From: an uncultured Gemmatimonadales bacterium
GTDB taxonomy: Bacteria; Gemmatimonadota; Gemmatimonadetes; Longimicrobiales; Gaopeijiaceae
DNA: 20,495 nucleotides
Assembly: GCA_937983085.1 (NCBI GenBank)
Contig: CALJKZ010000177.1
Span: 1-20,495 of the forward strand
Direction of reading: 5' to 3'
The position numbers and the translations under genes were made by a program. Position 1 is the first letter of the stretch. Each line of letters begins with the position of its first letter. The notes below the pieces were generated by a model. It had not been told where the DNA came from. It did not search any database and saw only the letters and a list, made by a program, of their open reading frames with translations. Below, piece after piece: positions 6,315 through 14,154 of the stretch.

Positions 6315-6768
6315 AGCCGCCATCGAGGCCGAGCGCCGGTCGCACATGTGGCCGCTGCGCCCCGAGACACAGAAGGCGATGATCGAGGCGGGGATGACCC
6401 GCATCGACGGCAAGCTGAAGATCCAGCCACGCGTCATGTTCGACCTGGCGCTCAAGCTGGAGTTCGAGCGGCTGGTGCCGAACCTCGTGGCCGCGTGGAT
6501 CGAGCGGATCAGCGCCGGGGAACCCGTCGTGCTGCAACTGCGCGTGCCGATGCCGCACGACATCCGCAACAGCAAGCGCACGGGCAAGAAGGTCTATCGC
6601 GTCATCCCGGCCCCGATCCCCCGCGAGATGATGTACCACTTCATGCTCGACATGCCCGCTCCACCGCTGGAGAGCGTGACGCCGGATGACGCGACCGCCG
6701 ACGAGAAGCCGCCTATCCTCTTCGGGCCGGAAGGCGACCCGATCGTTCCCGTGAAGGAGAAGTCATGA
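6283..6768 (+). CDS. Hypothetical phage protein
   Basis: 161 residues from the ATG at 6283; a GTG at 6262 would add seven residues and neither has a clear ribosome site. Residues 10-80 look helical (ETQKAMIEAGMTRIDGKLKIQP, then FERLVPNLVAAWIERIS), residues 85-130 are strand-rich with basic loops, and the C-terminal 35 are acidic and Pro-rich, probably disordered. No cysteine, no membrane segment and no known motif. Overlaps the next gene by four bases (ATGA). Function unknown. Confidence 0.65.
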   Translation: MTEITPPPSAEAAIEAERRSHMWPLRPETQKAMIEAGMTRIDGKLKIQPRVMFDLALKLEFERLVPNLVAAWIERISAGEPVVLQLRVPMPHDIRNSKRTGKKVYRVIPAPIPREMMYHFMLDMPAPPLESVTPDDATADEKPPILFGPEGDPIVPVKEKS

Positions 6769-7013
6769 AGGAACTGGTGCTGCACACGGTCGATCTCAAC
6801 GACATGGATGTGTGCTCGGACATCGAGTTGAGGATCCCGGCGACGGACAGGAAGGTGCTGGAGTGGGCGGAAGCGATGCGTAGCTACGTCGTGGAGATGT
6901 GGCGGCTCGACCGGATCCCGGTGCTCAAGTACGACCCGGCCGAGTCCAAGATCTACCTCGCGTCCATTCCCGAGCGCGTCGATGTCACCCTGCAAGGGGA
7001 GATCACCACCTAA
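6765..7013 (+). CDS. Small hypothetical protein
   Basis: 82 residues, start set by the ATGA overlap and a GAAGGAGAAG ribosome site. Predicted alpha/beta: an N-terminal strand with acidic residues (VDLNDMDVCSDIELRIPA), a central helix (KVLEWAEAMRSYVVEMWRL) and a C-terminal strand pair. Acidic overall, with one Cys. Its stop TAA shares one base with the next ATG (TAATG). Function unknown. Confidence 0.65.
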   Translation: MKELVLHTVDLNDMDVCSDIELRIPATDRKVLEWAEAMRSYVVEMWRLDRIPVLKYDPAESKIYLASIPERVDVTLQGEITT

Positions 7014-7510
7014 TGCCGCTGCACCGTGTGAAGGATGAGGCGGAAGCCGATCAGTACATGCGCAAGCACGGCAAGAAGGCGATCCTGTGCCCGACGTGCA
7101 AGGACGATCGGTGGCGTCCGTTCGAACCGCTCGACGGTGCGTACGAATGCCTGGGCTGCGGCCATGTGTGGGACATCATCGCACTCGTGCGGTGGAACAA
7201 GGAAAACGCCCACAAGTTCGCAACGCCGTGGCGGATCCGGTGGTGCTGGTGGGCCATTCGCCGGGAAGCGTTCATGACCGGACCGCTGCTCATGCCCTTC
7301 ACCCGGCGTTGGTGGAAGACACTGGCGCGGGACTGGTGGTGGCACTGGACGGGGCCGGTGTTCCGGTTGCTGGTGAAGACGGGCTGGTGGCACGTCGAGG
7401 AGGGCTGTGTCTATTCGTCGGGGCGACCGGCGCTGCCGTGGAAGAATCCGCATGTCGCCCAACTGCGGATCCAAGCACGCCGCGCCTGGCGGCAGGGGGA
7501 GATCAAATGA
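7013..7510 (+). CDS. Zinc-ribbon protein with tryptophan-rich C-terminal region
   Basis: 165 residues. The N-terminal domain is a zinc ribbon (C26-x2-C29 and C46-x2-C49) ending in GHVW. From about 75 onward the protein is unusually rich in Trp, Arg and aromatic residues (WRIRWCWWAIRREAF, then RRWWKTLARDWWWHW), typical of amphipathic helices that lie on or insert into a membrane. The start overlaps the previous stop in TAATG, and the stop overlaps the next gene in ATGA. A cytoplasmic zinc head on a membrane-associated tail is an inference from composition. Family not recognised. Confidence 0.65.
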   Translation: MPLHRVKDEAEADQYMRKHGKKAILCPTCKDDRWRPFEPLDGAYECLGCGHVWDIIALVRWNKENAHKFATPWRIRWCWWAIRREAFMTGPLLMPFTRRWWKTLARDWWWHWTGPVFRLLVKTGWWHVEEGCVYSSGRPALPWKNPHVAQLRIQARRAWRQGEIK

Positions 7511-8157
7511 TTGGTTGGTGGCGTCGGCGGCAACGCCGGAATAAGTTCGCCTACGACGCGCTCCACGATCTGCTGCTCCGGCAGCAGTCCGACGAGCGGG
7601 TGCAGGATGAGCGGTGGGGCACGCTCACGACGTACTTGGGGGAGCAGTTTCGCAAGGTGTTCGGTCACATCTCACTCACACATGAAGGGCAGGCGACGAT
7701 CATGCGGACGATGGAGGAAGTGCTGGCAAAGCTCGATGAGGTCGTGTTCGAGACGAACAAGTTGCGCGAGGACGTGAGCACGTCGATCGCCAACGAGACG
7801 GCGCAGTTGCGCCAGATGATCGCGGATCTCCAGTTCGCGGTCGAGCACGGGTCGAGCGAGGCGCAGTTGGAAGCGGTGGTCAGCCGTGCACAGTCGGCGC
7901 TCACCAACCTCCAGGCCACCCGCAACGCGCTCATCGGAGCGGTCGATCAGATCTCCGAAGACGCGGCGGTGGTGCGCGAGGGACCGACCGATGCCGAGCA
8001 GCCGGGCACCGCGCCGGTCGAGGGGGATGATCTCGGGTCGGCCGACCCGCAGGCCGACGGCGACTCGGGAGAGGACGCCGCCCCGGCATCGGGCGATGAC
8101 GCCTTCCCCGACGACGAGACGACCGAAGACCAGGCCCGCGAGGCGTTCGACAGCTAG
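7507..8157 (+). CDS. Coiled-coil protein with acidic C-terminal tail
   Basis: 216 residues; the start overlaps the previous stop (ATGA) and has GGGGGAG upstream. The N-terminus is Trp/Arg-rich (MIGWWRRRQRRNK), possibly a membrane or DNA contact. Residues 15-165 are almost all helix with heptad spacing of hydrophobic residues (TMEEVLAKLDEVVFETNKLRED, shown here only in outline), predicting a long coiled coil. The last 55 residues are a disordered tail of Asp, Glu, Pro, Gly and Ala. It is the last plus-strand gene before the terminator. This layout resembles some phage structural or scaffold-like proteins, but no family is recognised, and a signalling or inhibitory role cannot be excluded. Confidence 0.65.
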   Translation: MIGWWRRRQRRNKFAYDALHDLLLRQQSDERVQDERWGTLTTYLGEQFRKVFGHISLTHEGQATIMRTMEEVLAKLDEVVFETNKLREDVSTSIANETAQLRQMIADLQFAVEHGSSEAQLEAVVSRAQSALTNLQATRNALIGAVDQISEDAAVVREGPTDAEQPGTAPVEGDDLGSADPQADGDSGEDAAPASGDDAFPDDETTEDQAREAFDS

Positions 8158-8188
8158 GCGTCAACCTCGCGCGATGTAGGTGGAACGC

Positions 8189-8220
8189 AGAAGCCCCCGA
8201 TCACTCGATCGGGGGCTTCT
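8189..8220. terminator. Bidirectional hairpin terminator
   Basis: A perfect 14-base-pair stem, with arms at 8189-8202 and 8207-8220 (core GCCCCCGATC with GATCGGGGGC) and loop ACTC. A-rich bases precede it and T-rich bases follow on each strand. It lies between the ends of two convergent units, so it probably stops both the plus-strand operon and the minus-strand replication operon. Confidence 0.88.
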
Positions 8221-8237
8221 TGCTAGGCGGGATCCTC

Positions 8238-8287
8238 TTGAGAACCGTGTCCCGTTAGCGCTCGAGCAACTTTGAGAAGGTTCTCAA
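8238..8287. repeat. Interleaved inverted repeats after the patatin gene
   Basis: TTGAGAACC (8238-8246) is the inverse of GGTTCTCAA (8279-8287). The right copy also forms TTGAGAAGGTTCTCAA (8272-8287), a near-palindrome with seven-base arms. Between them are GCTCGAGC and AGCGCT palindromes. On the minus strand this directly follows the patatin stop codon. It could fold as a 3' hairpin or act as a protein-binding site. Confidence 0.6.
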
Positions 8288-9208
8288 TCAGTCGATGATC
8301 CCGAGTCGCTGGAGATCGGCCGGGGCAGTGATCGCGTGCACCGGCAGGTTGTAACCGTCCTCCAGCATCTCGGCGATCACATCCGGATCGAAGTCGAGTG
8401 CCGAGACGTAGTGCTTCGTCGGCAGGACGATGTTGCAACGAATGAAGGAGTAGCCGGGTTGGAAGTTCCGCTGTGCCAGCAGTGAGAGGTCATGCCGGTA
8501 GATCTGGTTGACCAGGAACTCCAGCGAGCGCGAGATGACCTTGAGTCCCTTCGACTTTGTGTTGCGTGGCATCTGGCGCACGCCAAGCGGGCCGGTCGCG
8601 AAGAGCCACAGTTCCTTCTCTTGGTCTTCCTGTGCCGCGAGCCACTTCACTGCCGCCTTGAGCGGGGCCACGTTGCGCACGCCGCCGTCGCAGTGGTGGA
8701 AGTCGCCCCGCCGCGACCGCACCAGCGGGAAGAACCCCGGCATCGAGGCCGACGCCAGGATCCCGGTGAGAATGTCGTCGTCACAGCCCTGCCACTCGAC
8801 GTAAGCGCCAGTCTCCCACTCGGCGGTGCCGCACGAGAACGGCACGCCCTCACACAGCGTGTTCCGGTCGATGTGCTTGGCGATCAGCCGCTTCAGCCCC
8901 TTCGGATTGTAGAAGGAGCCATGCAGCACCAGGTTGAGCAACTGGATCGGCGGGAAGGTCGCGCCCGTGTAGATCTGGCGGTTCCACCGGATCGAGCGGT
9001 ACACGTCCTCCAGCAACTCGACCTGCAACATCTGCGCGTTGGCGGTGCGCCCCTGCGCGAGCACGCCGCCACTCAACGCGCCGGTCGAGATCCCCGAGAT
9101 GTAGTCGAAGCGGCGATGCGGGAAGCGCTCGAAATACTTGAGCAGTGCGCCGACGGAGAGGGCGCCGAGCACGCCCCCTCCGGGCAGGACACAGGCTTGA
9201 ACGGCCAT
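8288..9208 (-). CDS. Patatin-like phospholipase
   Basis: 306 residues, family usual size. The catalytic pattern of patatin-like lipid acyl hydrolases is complete: oxyanion loop GGGVLGALSVG (10-20), nucleophile elbow GISTG with Ser41, block ILASASMPGFFP (150-161), and the catalytic Asp174 in DGG (174-176). Such enzymes cleave acyl chains from membrane phospholipids. No signal peptide or membrane segment is seen, so action would be from the cytoplasm. The start is supported by TAGGAGTTC upstream. It is the last gene of the replication operon, two bases plus a ribosome site after the primase-helicase, and is followed by the shared terminator. Related bacterial proteins serve as secreted toxins or CBASS effectors; in a phage it could aid lysis, alter host membranes or counter defence. 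Role here is inferred only. Confidence 0.9.
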   Translation of the reverse strand: MAVQACVLPGGGVLGALSVGALLKYFERFPHRRFDYISGISTGALSGGVLAQGRTANAQMLQVELLEDVYRSIRWNRQIYTGATFPPIQLLNLVLHGSFYNPKGLKRLIAKHIDRNTLCEGVPFSCGTAEWETGAYVEWQGCDDDILTGILASASMPGFFPLVRSRRGDFHHCDGGVRNVAPLKAAVKWLAAQEDQEKELWLFATGPLGVRQMPRNTKSKGLKVISRSLEFLVNQIYRHDLSLLAQRNFQPGYSFIRCNIVLPTKHYVSALDFDPDVIAEMLEDGYNLPVHAITAPADLQRLGIID

Positions 9209-9216
9209 CGGAACTC

Positions 9217-11667
9217 CTAGTGCATGGTGGCGGGCTTGCCGCTCCGCTTGGGCGGCGCGATGATGTCGAAGTCCTGCTGTGCATCCTCGAACGTGCCGTC
9301 CTTGACGGCGAGACCGGCGAAGCCATGACGCCGGGTCTTCGGGTGCTGCCAGCGCTCATAGCCGCGCATCGCGAGCGCCTGGCTGAAGGAGCGCTCGGTG
9401 CCGACCTTCTCGTTGCGATCGCCGCACCACATGCGCCACGATGCGAACAACTCGCGCGTCTCGCTCCCGCTGTCCTCGGCCGGGATCGTCTGCTCGTTGA
9501 GCCAGCGCCCGAGCGGGTCTTCATCCAAGAAATATTCCCGCGTGGCAAGCTGCACCTTCATCGGCGCGAACAAGCCCTCGCGCTGCCAGCGCAGACAGCC
9601 CTCGACGGCCCACGCGAGGATCCCGGCGAACTCCTGGGCGAGCGCCAGATCGAGACCACGATCGACCACCTTGGGCTTGACGGTGAACGGCACGAGATGG
9701 AAGCGCCGCCGCATCGCGTCATCGAGATTGGCGACGTGCGGCCGGTGATTCCCGTCGAAGAGCAACTTGAAATGCGGCTGGAAGGTGAAGTAGTCCTTGC
9801 GCATGTACCGTGCCTTGATTGGATCGCCACCCGTGACCGCCTTCACCTTCGCCTCGTCCCACGCGCGACCTTCCTGCGTCTCCTGGGCCGTCACCAGCCG
9901 GGCGCCTGCCAGTGCTGCGAGTTCGGTGGGATGGCGATCGAACCGCGACGAGACGAACGTGTCCATCGCCGCGACTTCCGCGTACCCGCCGAAGATCTTG
10001 ACCATCGTGTTGAGGAACGTCCCCTTGCCGTTGCCGCCCGAGCCGTAGAGGAACGCCAGGCAGTGCTCGCGCGTCGATCCCGTCAGCGCATAGCCCATGA
10101 GGCGCTGTAGGTAGTCCACCAGTTCGAGATCTCCGCCTGCGGCCTCGTGCACGAAGGACAGCCAGCGGTGCGGCACGATGGAGGGATCCGGCGCGACGAG
10201 CGTGCACCGCGTCATCATCCGCGCCGGGTCGCTCGGGTGCATGAGGCCCGTCTGAAGATCGAGGATCCCGGCCGGGGTGTTGAGCGCCCACGGATCCGCG
10301 TCGAAGACTTCCGGGCTGACGGCGACCATCGGTGAGATCGAGGCGTACTTGAGCGCGTCGCGCAGCACCGCCACGCTCGCGCAGCGCTTCGCCGCGTTCT
10401 CGGCATCGGTCTTCTTTTTGAGCGTGTCGAGGGCTTCCCGTCCGGCCGCACGCAACGTGCGCCCCGCCCACGCCTGCACCGTGCCGGTCTCATCGCGCCG
10501 CCAGCGAGCGCCATCCCACAGCAACCACTCTCCGGCGCTGTACCGGATCCGGTGGCCGTGCTGATCGAGGATCCGCCACGCGAGCCAGGCGTCGGTGTAG
10601 GGGAGCGCTCCCGAGCGATCGACCGGCTTGGGCGGTGGCAGGGGTTCGAGCACGATCGCGCCGTCGGCGAACTCGTTGACTGCATCATCGAACCCGAAGT
10701 CGCGGGCCAGATCGAAGAGGTAGGGCGCCCCGATCGTGAAGGGCGGGACCATCCGGTCCCAATCCGACTCGGCCTGGTCGAGTGTGTTTCCTTGCACACG
10801 CTCGTTGCCCTCCCACCGCTGGCACCAATCCCACCACAGGGCAAATGCCTCGTCGGGGTGCTCGGGGAGTGCCGCCTTGAGGGCATACCCGACCCGCAGG
10901 TAGTCCATCCGGGCCGGGGCGACCTGGTTGTCGTTCGGCAGCACCGACATGGCCTGCCTGACCGTGGCGAGATCGGCCTGGGGTAGCGCAGGGCTGACGA
11001 TCGCCCCTCGACCCGCCTCCTTGGCCGTCCCCTCCCTCTCGACACGCCAGCCGGTCGCCTGGAGGGCCGCAGCGGCATCCTCTAGGAACTGGTCGGCCTG
11101 GCCCACGGTGATCGGGGTCAGGGCCTCCGGCCCGTACTCGACCGGATCATGGTTCCACACGTAGGGCTGGCCGGTGCCGGGATGGATCCCCTCGACCACG
11201 AACTGCTGCCCGAAGCCCAAGATCTCGATCAGCCCGGTCTCCAGCGCCTCCCCCTCGCCCCGAGCCAGATGGAGCCGGAGCCGGGTGAAGGGTTCGACCG
11301 TCCGGTAGAGCAGCAGGGCCTTCGGCCGACGCCCGGTGCGGCGGGGCGCCCACCCGAGCGTTGAATATGCCAGCTTGCACAATGTCTTGACCGTGGCGCG
11401 ATCGAGCACGTCGATGTCCACGGCGGGGTAGTGCTCGGCCCGCAGGCCAAGGTTGGCCCCGGTCTTGTGCCAGCGTGCACAATGCCTCCGGTTGGTCTCG
11501 AACCGGAGCCAGTCATACCCGCCCCAGGTGCCCTCGGCGTTGCGCTGGCCGGGCACCTTCCCGAGATCCTGTGGCCGCAGCTTCGACCGTGGCGAGATCT
11601 CGACGCCAGGCGGCGTGACCCCGATCACATCGTGGAACCCGGCATCCCACCATTCGACGTAGCTCAT
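9217..11667 (-). CDS. PrimPol-type primase / D5-like SF3 helicase
   Basis: 816 residues. The N-terminus (about 1-200) is a bifunctional primase-polymerase domain: catalytic DID at 84-86 and FVVEGIHPGTGQPY around 156-169 with the conserved His. Residues about 230-320 (LPNDNQ, DYLRVGYALKAALPE, WWDWCQRW) look like a PriCT-2 linker domain. From about 365 a D5 N-terminal domain leads into a superfamily 3 helicase: Walker A GSGGNGKGT (542-550), then sensor region LFDGNHRP and RRRFHLVPF arginine motif. One protein therefore both makes primers and unwinds DNA at the fork. The start has AGAGGA upstream. It lies between the DNA polymerase and the patatin gene in one operon. The protein is full length with no break. 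Confidence 0.92.
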   Translation of the reverse strand: MSYVEWWDAGFHDVIGVTPPGVEISPRSKLRPQDLGKVPGQRNAEGTWGGYDWLRFETNRRHCARWHKTGANLGLRAEHYPAVDIDVLDRATVKTLCKLAYSTLGWAPRRTGRRPKALLLYRTVEPFTRLRLHLARGEGEALETGLIEILGFGQQFVVEGIHPGTGQPYVWNHDPVEYGPEALTPITVGQADQFLEDAAAALQATGWRVEREGTAKEAGRGAIVSPALPQADLATVRQAMSVLPNDNQVAPARMDYLRVGYALKAALPEHPDEAFALWWDWCQRWEGNERVQGNTLDQAESDWDRMVPPFTIGAPYLFDLARDFGFDDAVNEFADGAIVLEPLPPPKPVDRSGALPYTDAWLAWRILDQHGHRIRYSAGEWLLWDGARWRRDETGTVQAWAGRTLRAAGREALDTLKKKTDAENAAKRCASVAVLRDALKYASISPMVAVSPEVFDADPWALNTPAGILDLQTGLMHPSDPARMMTRCTLVAPDPSIVPHRWLSFVHEAAGGDLELVDYLQRLMGYALTGSTREHCLAFLYGSGGNGKGTFLNTMVKIFGGYAEVAAMDTFVSSRFDRHPTELAALAGARLVTAQETQEGRAWDEAKVKAVTGGDPIKARYMRKDYFTFQPHFKLLFDGNHRPHVANLDDAMRRRFHLVPFTVKPKVVDRGLDLALAQEFAGILAWAVEGCLRWQREGLFAPMKVQLATREYFLDEDPLGRWLNEQTIPAEDSGSETRELFASWRMWCGDRNEKVGTERSFSQALAMRGYERWQHPKTRRHGFAGLAVKDGTFEDAQQDFDIIAPPKRSGKPATMH

Positions 11668-11703
11668 GTCATCCTCTGCGCCCGCGAGAGCGCAGTCAGT
11701 GTG

Positions 11704-13725
11704 TCACTTCCGGTAGCGTGTGTCGCGCCAGCCTTCAGCGGCGACCGGACAGCCCCGCGCCCACTCGGGCAGCGTCGTGATCTCGGCGATGAAATGCTCG
11801 ACGCTCCCGAACCCTTCGGGGTGTTCGCTCACCATCTCGTCGTGCACCGTCAGCACGATCGGGTAGCCTGCCGCCTCGACGCGGAACATCCCTTCGACCA
11901 GGAGATCCCGCGCCATGCCCTGCACCGCGTTCTCGGTGAGCCACCCGCCGTACAGCGTCATGCGCGTCCACTTCTTCAGCTTCGGGTGCACGCCCATGTA
12001 GCTCACCGCATCGACATAGACCGGCTCCTCGCTTTCGTTGCCGTCCTTGTCGGTCGTCTTCTTCGTCCACGGCGCCAGCCGCTCCGTGATCTTCGCTTCG
12101 GCGTACCACAGCGAGCGCCCCGATGGCAGGCGCATCCGCAGCCAGTCGCCGTGCATGCGGAAGTGGATCTTGCCGTCGGTCTCCGGAACAGGATACCACG
12201 CGGTAATGTGCTCGCGCACCACGCGGATCGCCGCCTTGTTCATCCCCTTCCACCCGTCGGGGATCTGCCAGTAGTCGCCCCGGTACGCCTTCACCGCGCG
12301 TTCGGCCAACTCCTCGCTCACATCGACGCCGAACTTGTCGCGCAACTGTAGCCGGAACGTCTTGGCGCCCATCTGGAATCCACACCCGAGCACGGTGTTC
12401 TTGGCGACGAAGCGCTCGATCGAATCCTTGGCAACGTCGTCGGCGGGGATCTCATAGATCGTCTCGGCCATCGACTCATAGACCTTGCCGCCGTCGGCGA
12501 ACAGCTTAACCAGCTTCTCGGCGCCGAAGAGCCACGCGACCATGCGGGCCTCGATCGCGTTGTAGTCCGCTGCCGTGAAGACGTGCCCCGGCCGGGAGCG
12601 CAGGCAGGCCCGCAGTCCCGACGCGAGCGCCGTCATGATGCTCGGGTAGAACAACTCCAGCCGGTCAAGATCGCCGCGCATGAGTTCGGCGACGAGTTCT
12701 TCCGACACCGGCACTTCGCCCTTCACGAAGTTTTGCGGCTGTGGTCCCTTGCCCGCCCACCGGCCCGTCGAGGCGGCGTGGTAGAGCAGCATGCCATGCA
12801 GCACGTTCTCGACGGTGTGCCAGTTGAGCATCGCCTGGTACTTCCGCGTCGAGGACTTGCCGCCCTCCTTGCGCAGTTCGAGTGCCTGGCGCACCACCGG
12901 CTCGATGTCCTCGCGGGCGAGGATCCGCTTCATCGGCACCTTGGCAAGCGAGCCGACAAGCATGCCCTGGTCGTCCCCGAGCCAGTCCTTCAGGCGCTCG
13001 ACGTTCGTGACCTTCGGCACCGCGCCGTTGGTGAGCGCCCGGAGTTCCCGGCTGATTCGATTCGTGGCTTGCTTCGTCAGCTTGAGGCACTGTGCCGCCA
13101 GCGGGCGATCGAGCAACACGCCGCGATCGTTGACACGCTGATCGAACAGCCAGACTTCGCGTTCCTTCCACGTCGCCGTCGGCGGAAGGCGTTCACCAAC
13201 CGCTCGCTCCACCACCACATCCTGTCGGCAGTAGTCGTACAGCCGCATGCGGCGGTCATGATCGTCCCACCAGATGATCTCACCCGTTGGCTCGATGCGA
13301 CGGGGCTTCGCCATCTGGAGCATGAGGCGATACCCGGCTGCGTCCTTCTGCACCGGGAGCTTGAGCGCCGCAGCGGCGTCCTCCAGGCCACGGGGCAACC
13401 CGAGTCGCGCAGCCTGCGCCGCCGTGCACAGCCAGCGCTCCAGCGGAATCGACGGCGTGTGATACCACTTCCGCAGGATGCGGTCGAAGATCAGCCGTTC
13501 GAACTGCGCGTTCCACGCCCGCCAGATGACTTCCGGATCGTGCATCGCCTTGAGCACCGGCTGCGGGATGTCCTCGCCCCACCGCCACACCTTCACCGGC
13601 TCGTCATCGAACGCCCACGCCATGCACCAGATCCCCGTCGAGGGATGCGACGCGTAGCGATAGACACCTTCGGTCTTCAGGTTGACGACGCTGCGCGTCT
13701 CGAAGTCGATCGACAGGAACCTCAT
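11704..13725 (-). CDS. Family A DNA polymerase with 3'-5' exonuclease
   Basis: 673 residues from the ATG at 13725, which overlaps the stop of the upstream nuclease gene (ATGA) and has GGGGTG upstream. The N-terminal proofreading domain has Exo I (D7, E9 in IDFE), an Exo II-like WNAQFER...FD segment (71-81) and Exo III Y165-x3-D169. The polymerase domain has motif A DYNAIEAR (D387), motif B R438-x3-K442-x3-L446-G, and motif C HDE (628-630). There is no 5' nuclease domain, as in many phage PolA enzymes. The residue equivalent to E. coli Phe762 is Leu446, a choice reported to correlate with temperate or slower-replicating viruses. It is the replicative polymerase of this phage. Confidence 0.95.
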   Translation of the reverse strand: MRFLSIDFETRSVVNLKTEGVYRYASHPSTGIWCMAWAFDDEPVKVWRWGEDIPQPVLKAMHDPEVIWRAWNAQFERLIFDRILRKWYHTPSIPLERWLCTAAQAARLGLPRGLEDAAAALKLPVQKDAAGYRLMLQMAKPRRIEPTGEIIWWDDHDRRMRLYDYCRQDVVVERAVGERLPPTATWKEREVWLFDQRVNDRGVLLDRPLAAQCLKLTKQATNRISRELRALTNGAVPKVTNVERLKDWLGDDQGMLVGSLAKVPMKRILAREDIEPVVRQALELRKEGGKSSTRKYQAMLNWHTVENVLHGMLLYHAASTGRWAGKGPQPQNFVKGEVPVSEELVAELMRGDLDRLELFYPSIMTALASGLRACLRSRPGHVFTAADYNAIEARMVAWLFGAEKLVKLFADGGKVYESMAETIYEIPADDVAKDSIERFVAKNTVLGCGFQMGAKTFRLQLRDKFGVDVSEELAERAVKAYRGDYWQIPDGWKGMNKAAIRVVREHITAWYPVPETDGKIHFRMHGDWLRMRLPSGRSLWYAEAKITERLAPWTKKTTDKDGNESEEPVYVDAVSYMGVHPKLKKWTRMTLYGGWLTENAVQGMARDLLVEGMFRVEAAGYPIVLTVHDEMVSEHPEGFGSVEHFIAEITTLPEWARGCPVAAEGWRDTRYRK

Positions 13726-14126
13726 CGCGACACCCCGAGAATGGCGGCGCTCTTCGCGTTGAACGGTTCGAGGAACCACTGCGCCCACACGTCTTTGTCC
13801 CAATGCACCGCCCACGGGAAGCCGTGCCGCTCGCACCACTGGCGGAACGACGTGTTCGAGTGCTTCCCGATCGCCTGGTGCGGCGTCGTGAGGATGAGCC
13901 GGAGATCGAGATCGGGGTAGTGCTGCTTGACGAGCAGCAGCTTCACGCGCTCCGGTCCCTTGAGATAGCCCTTGGCCTCGATCGCGATGCCGTTCGGCAG
14001 CACGAAGTCGGGCTTGTACTTCTTGGGCTTCACCGGGTACGAGAGCGCGACGGGTTCGTAGTCGGCGCCAAGCAACTCCATGAGAGGAGCCAGGCGCTCC
14101 TCAAGCTTGGAGCGATAGGTGGTCAT
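13722..14126 (-). CDS. T7 endonuclease I-like Holliday junction resolvase
   Basis: 134 residues from the ATG at 14126 (the frame is open for 66 more codons, but these read through the tRNA-like element and have no coding character). It matches phage endonuclease I: SKLEERL with E9, then YKPDFVLPNGIAIEAKG giving D40, E50 and K52. The D-x9-E-x-K spacing is the same as in T7 gp3 (D55, E65, K67), and E9 corresponds to T7 E20. Further conserved parts are KQHYPDLDLRLI and the FRQWCERHGFPWA C-terminus. Such enzymes cut branched DNA before packaging and, in T7, also degrade host DNA. It overlaps the polymerase start by four bases, so the two are co-translated. Function confident. Confidence 0.9.
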   Translation of the reverse strand: MTTYRSKLEERLAPLMELLGADYEPVALSYPVKPKKYKPDFVLPNGIAIEAKGYLKGPERVKLLLVKQHYPDLDLRLILTTPHQAIGKHSNTSFRQWCERHGFPWAVHWDKDVWAQWFLEPFNAKSAAILGVSR

Positions 14127-14154
14127 GTCTTCCCCGAGAACAGTCTTCCGCGAG

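Noticed and set aside
13726..13839. N-terminal extension of the DNA polymerase by 38 codons
   Set aside because: The Exo I motif begins right after the ATG at 13725, which overlaps the previous stop in ATGA. The extension lies inside the resolvase gene.
12583..13920. Plus-strand open frame of 445 codons
   Set aside because: Antisense to the DNA polymerase gene, whose catalytic motifs are all intact. No ribosome site and no recognisable domain.
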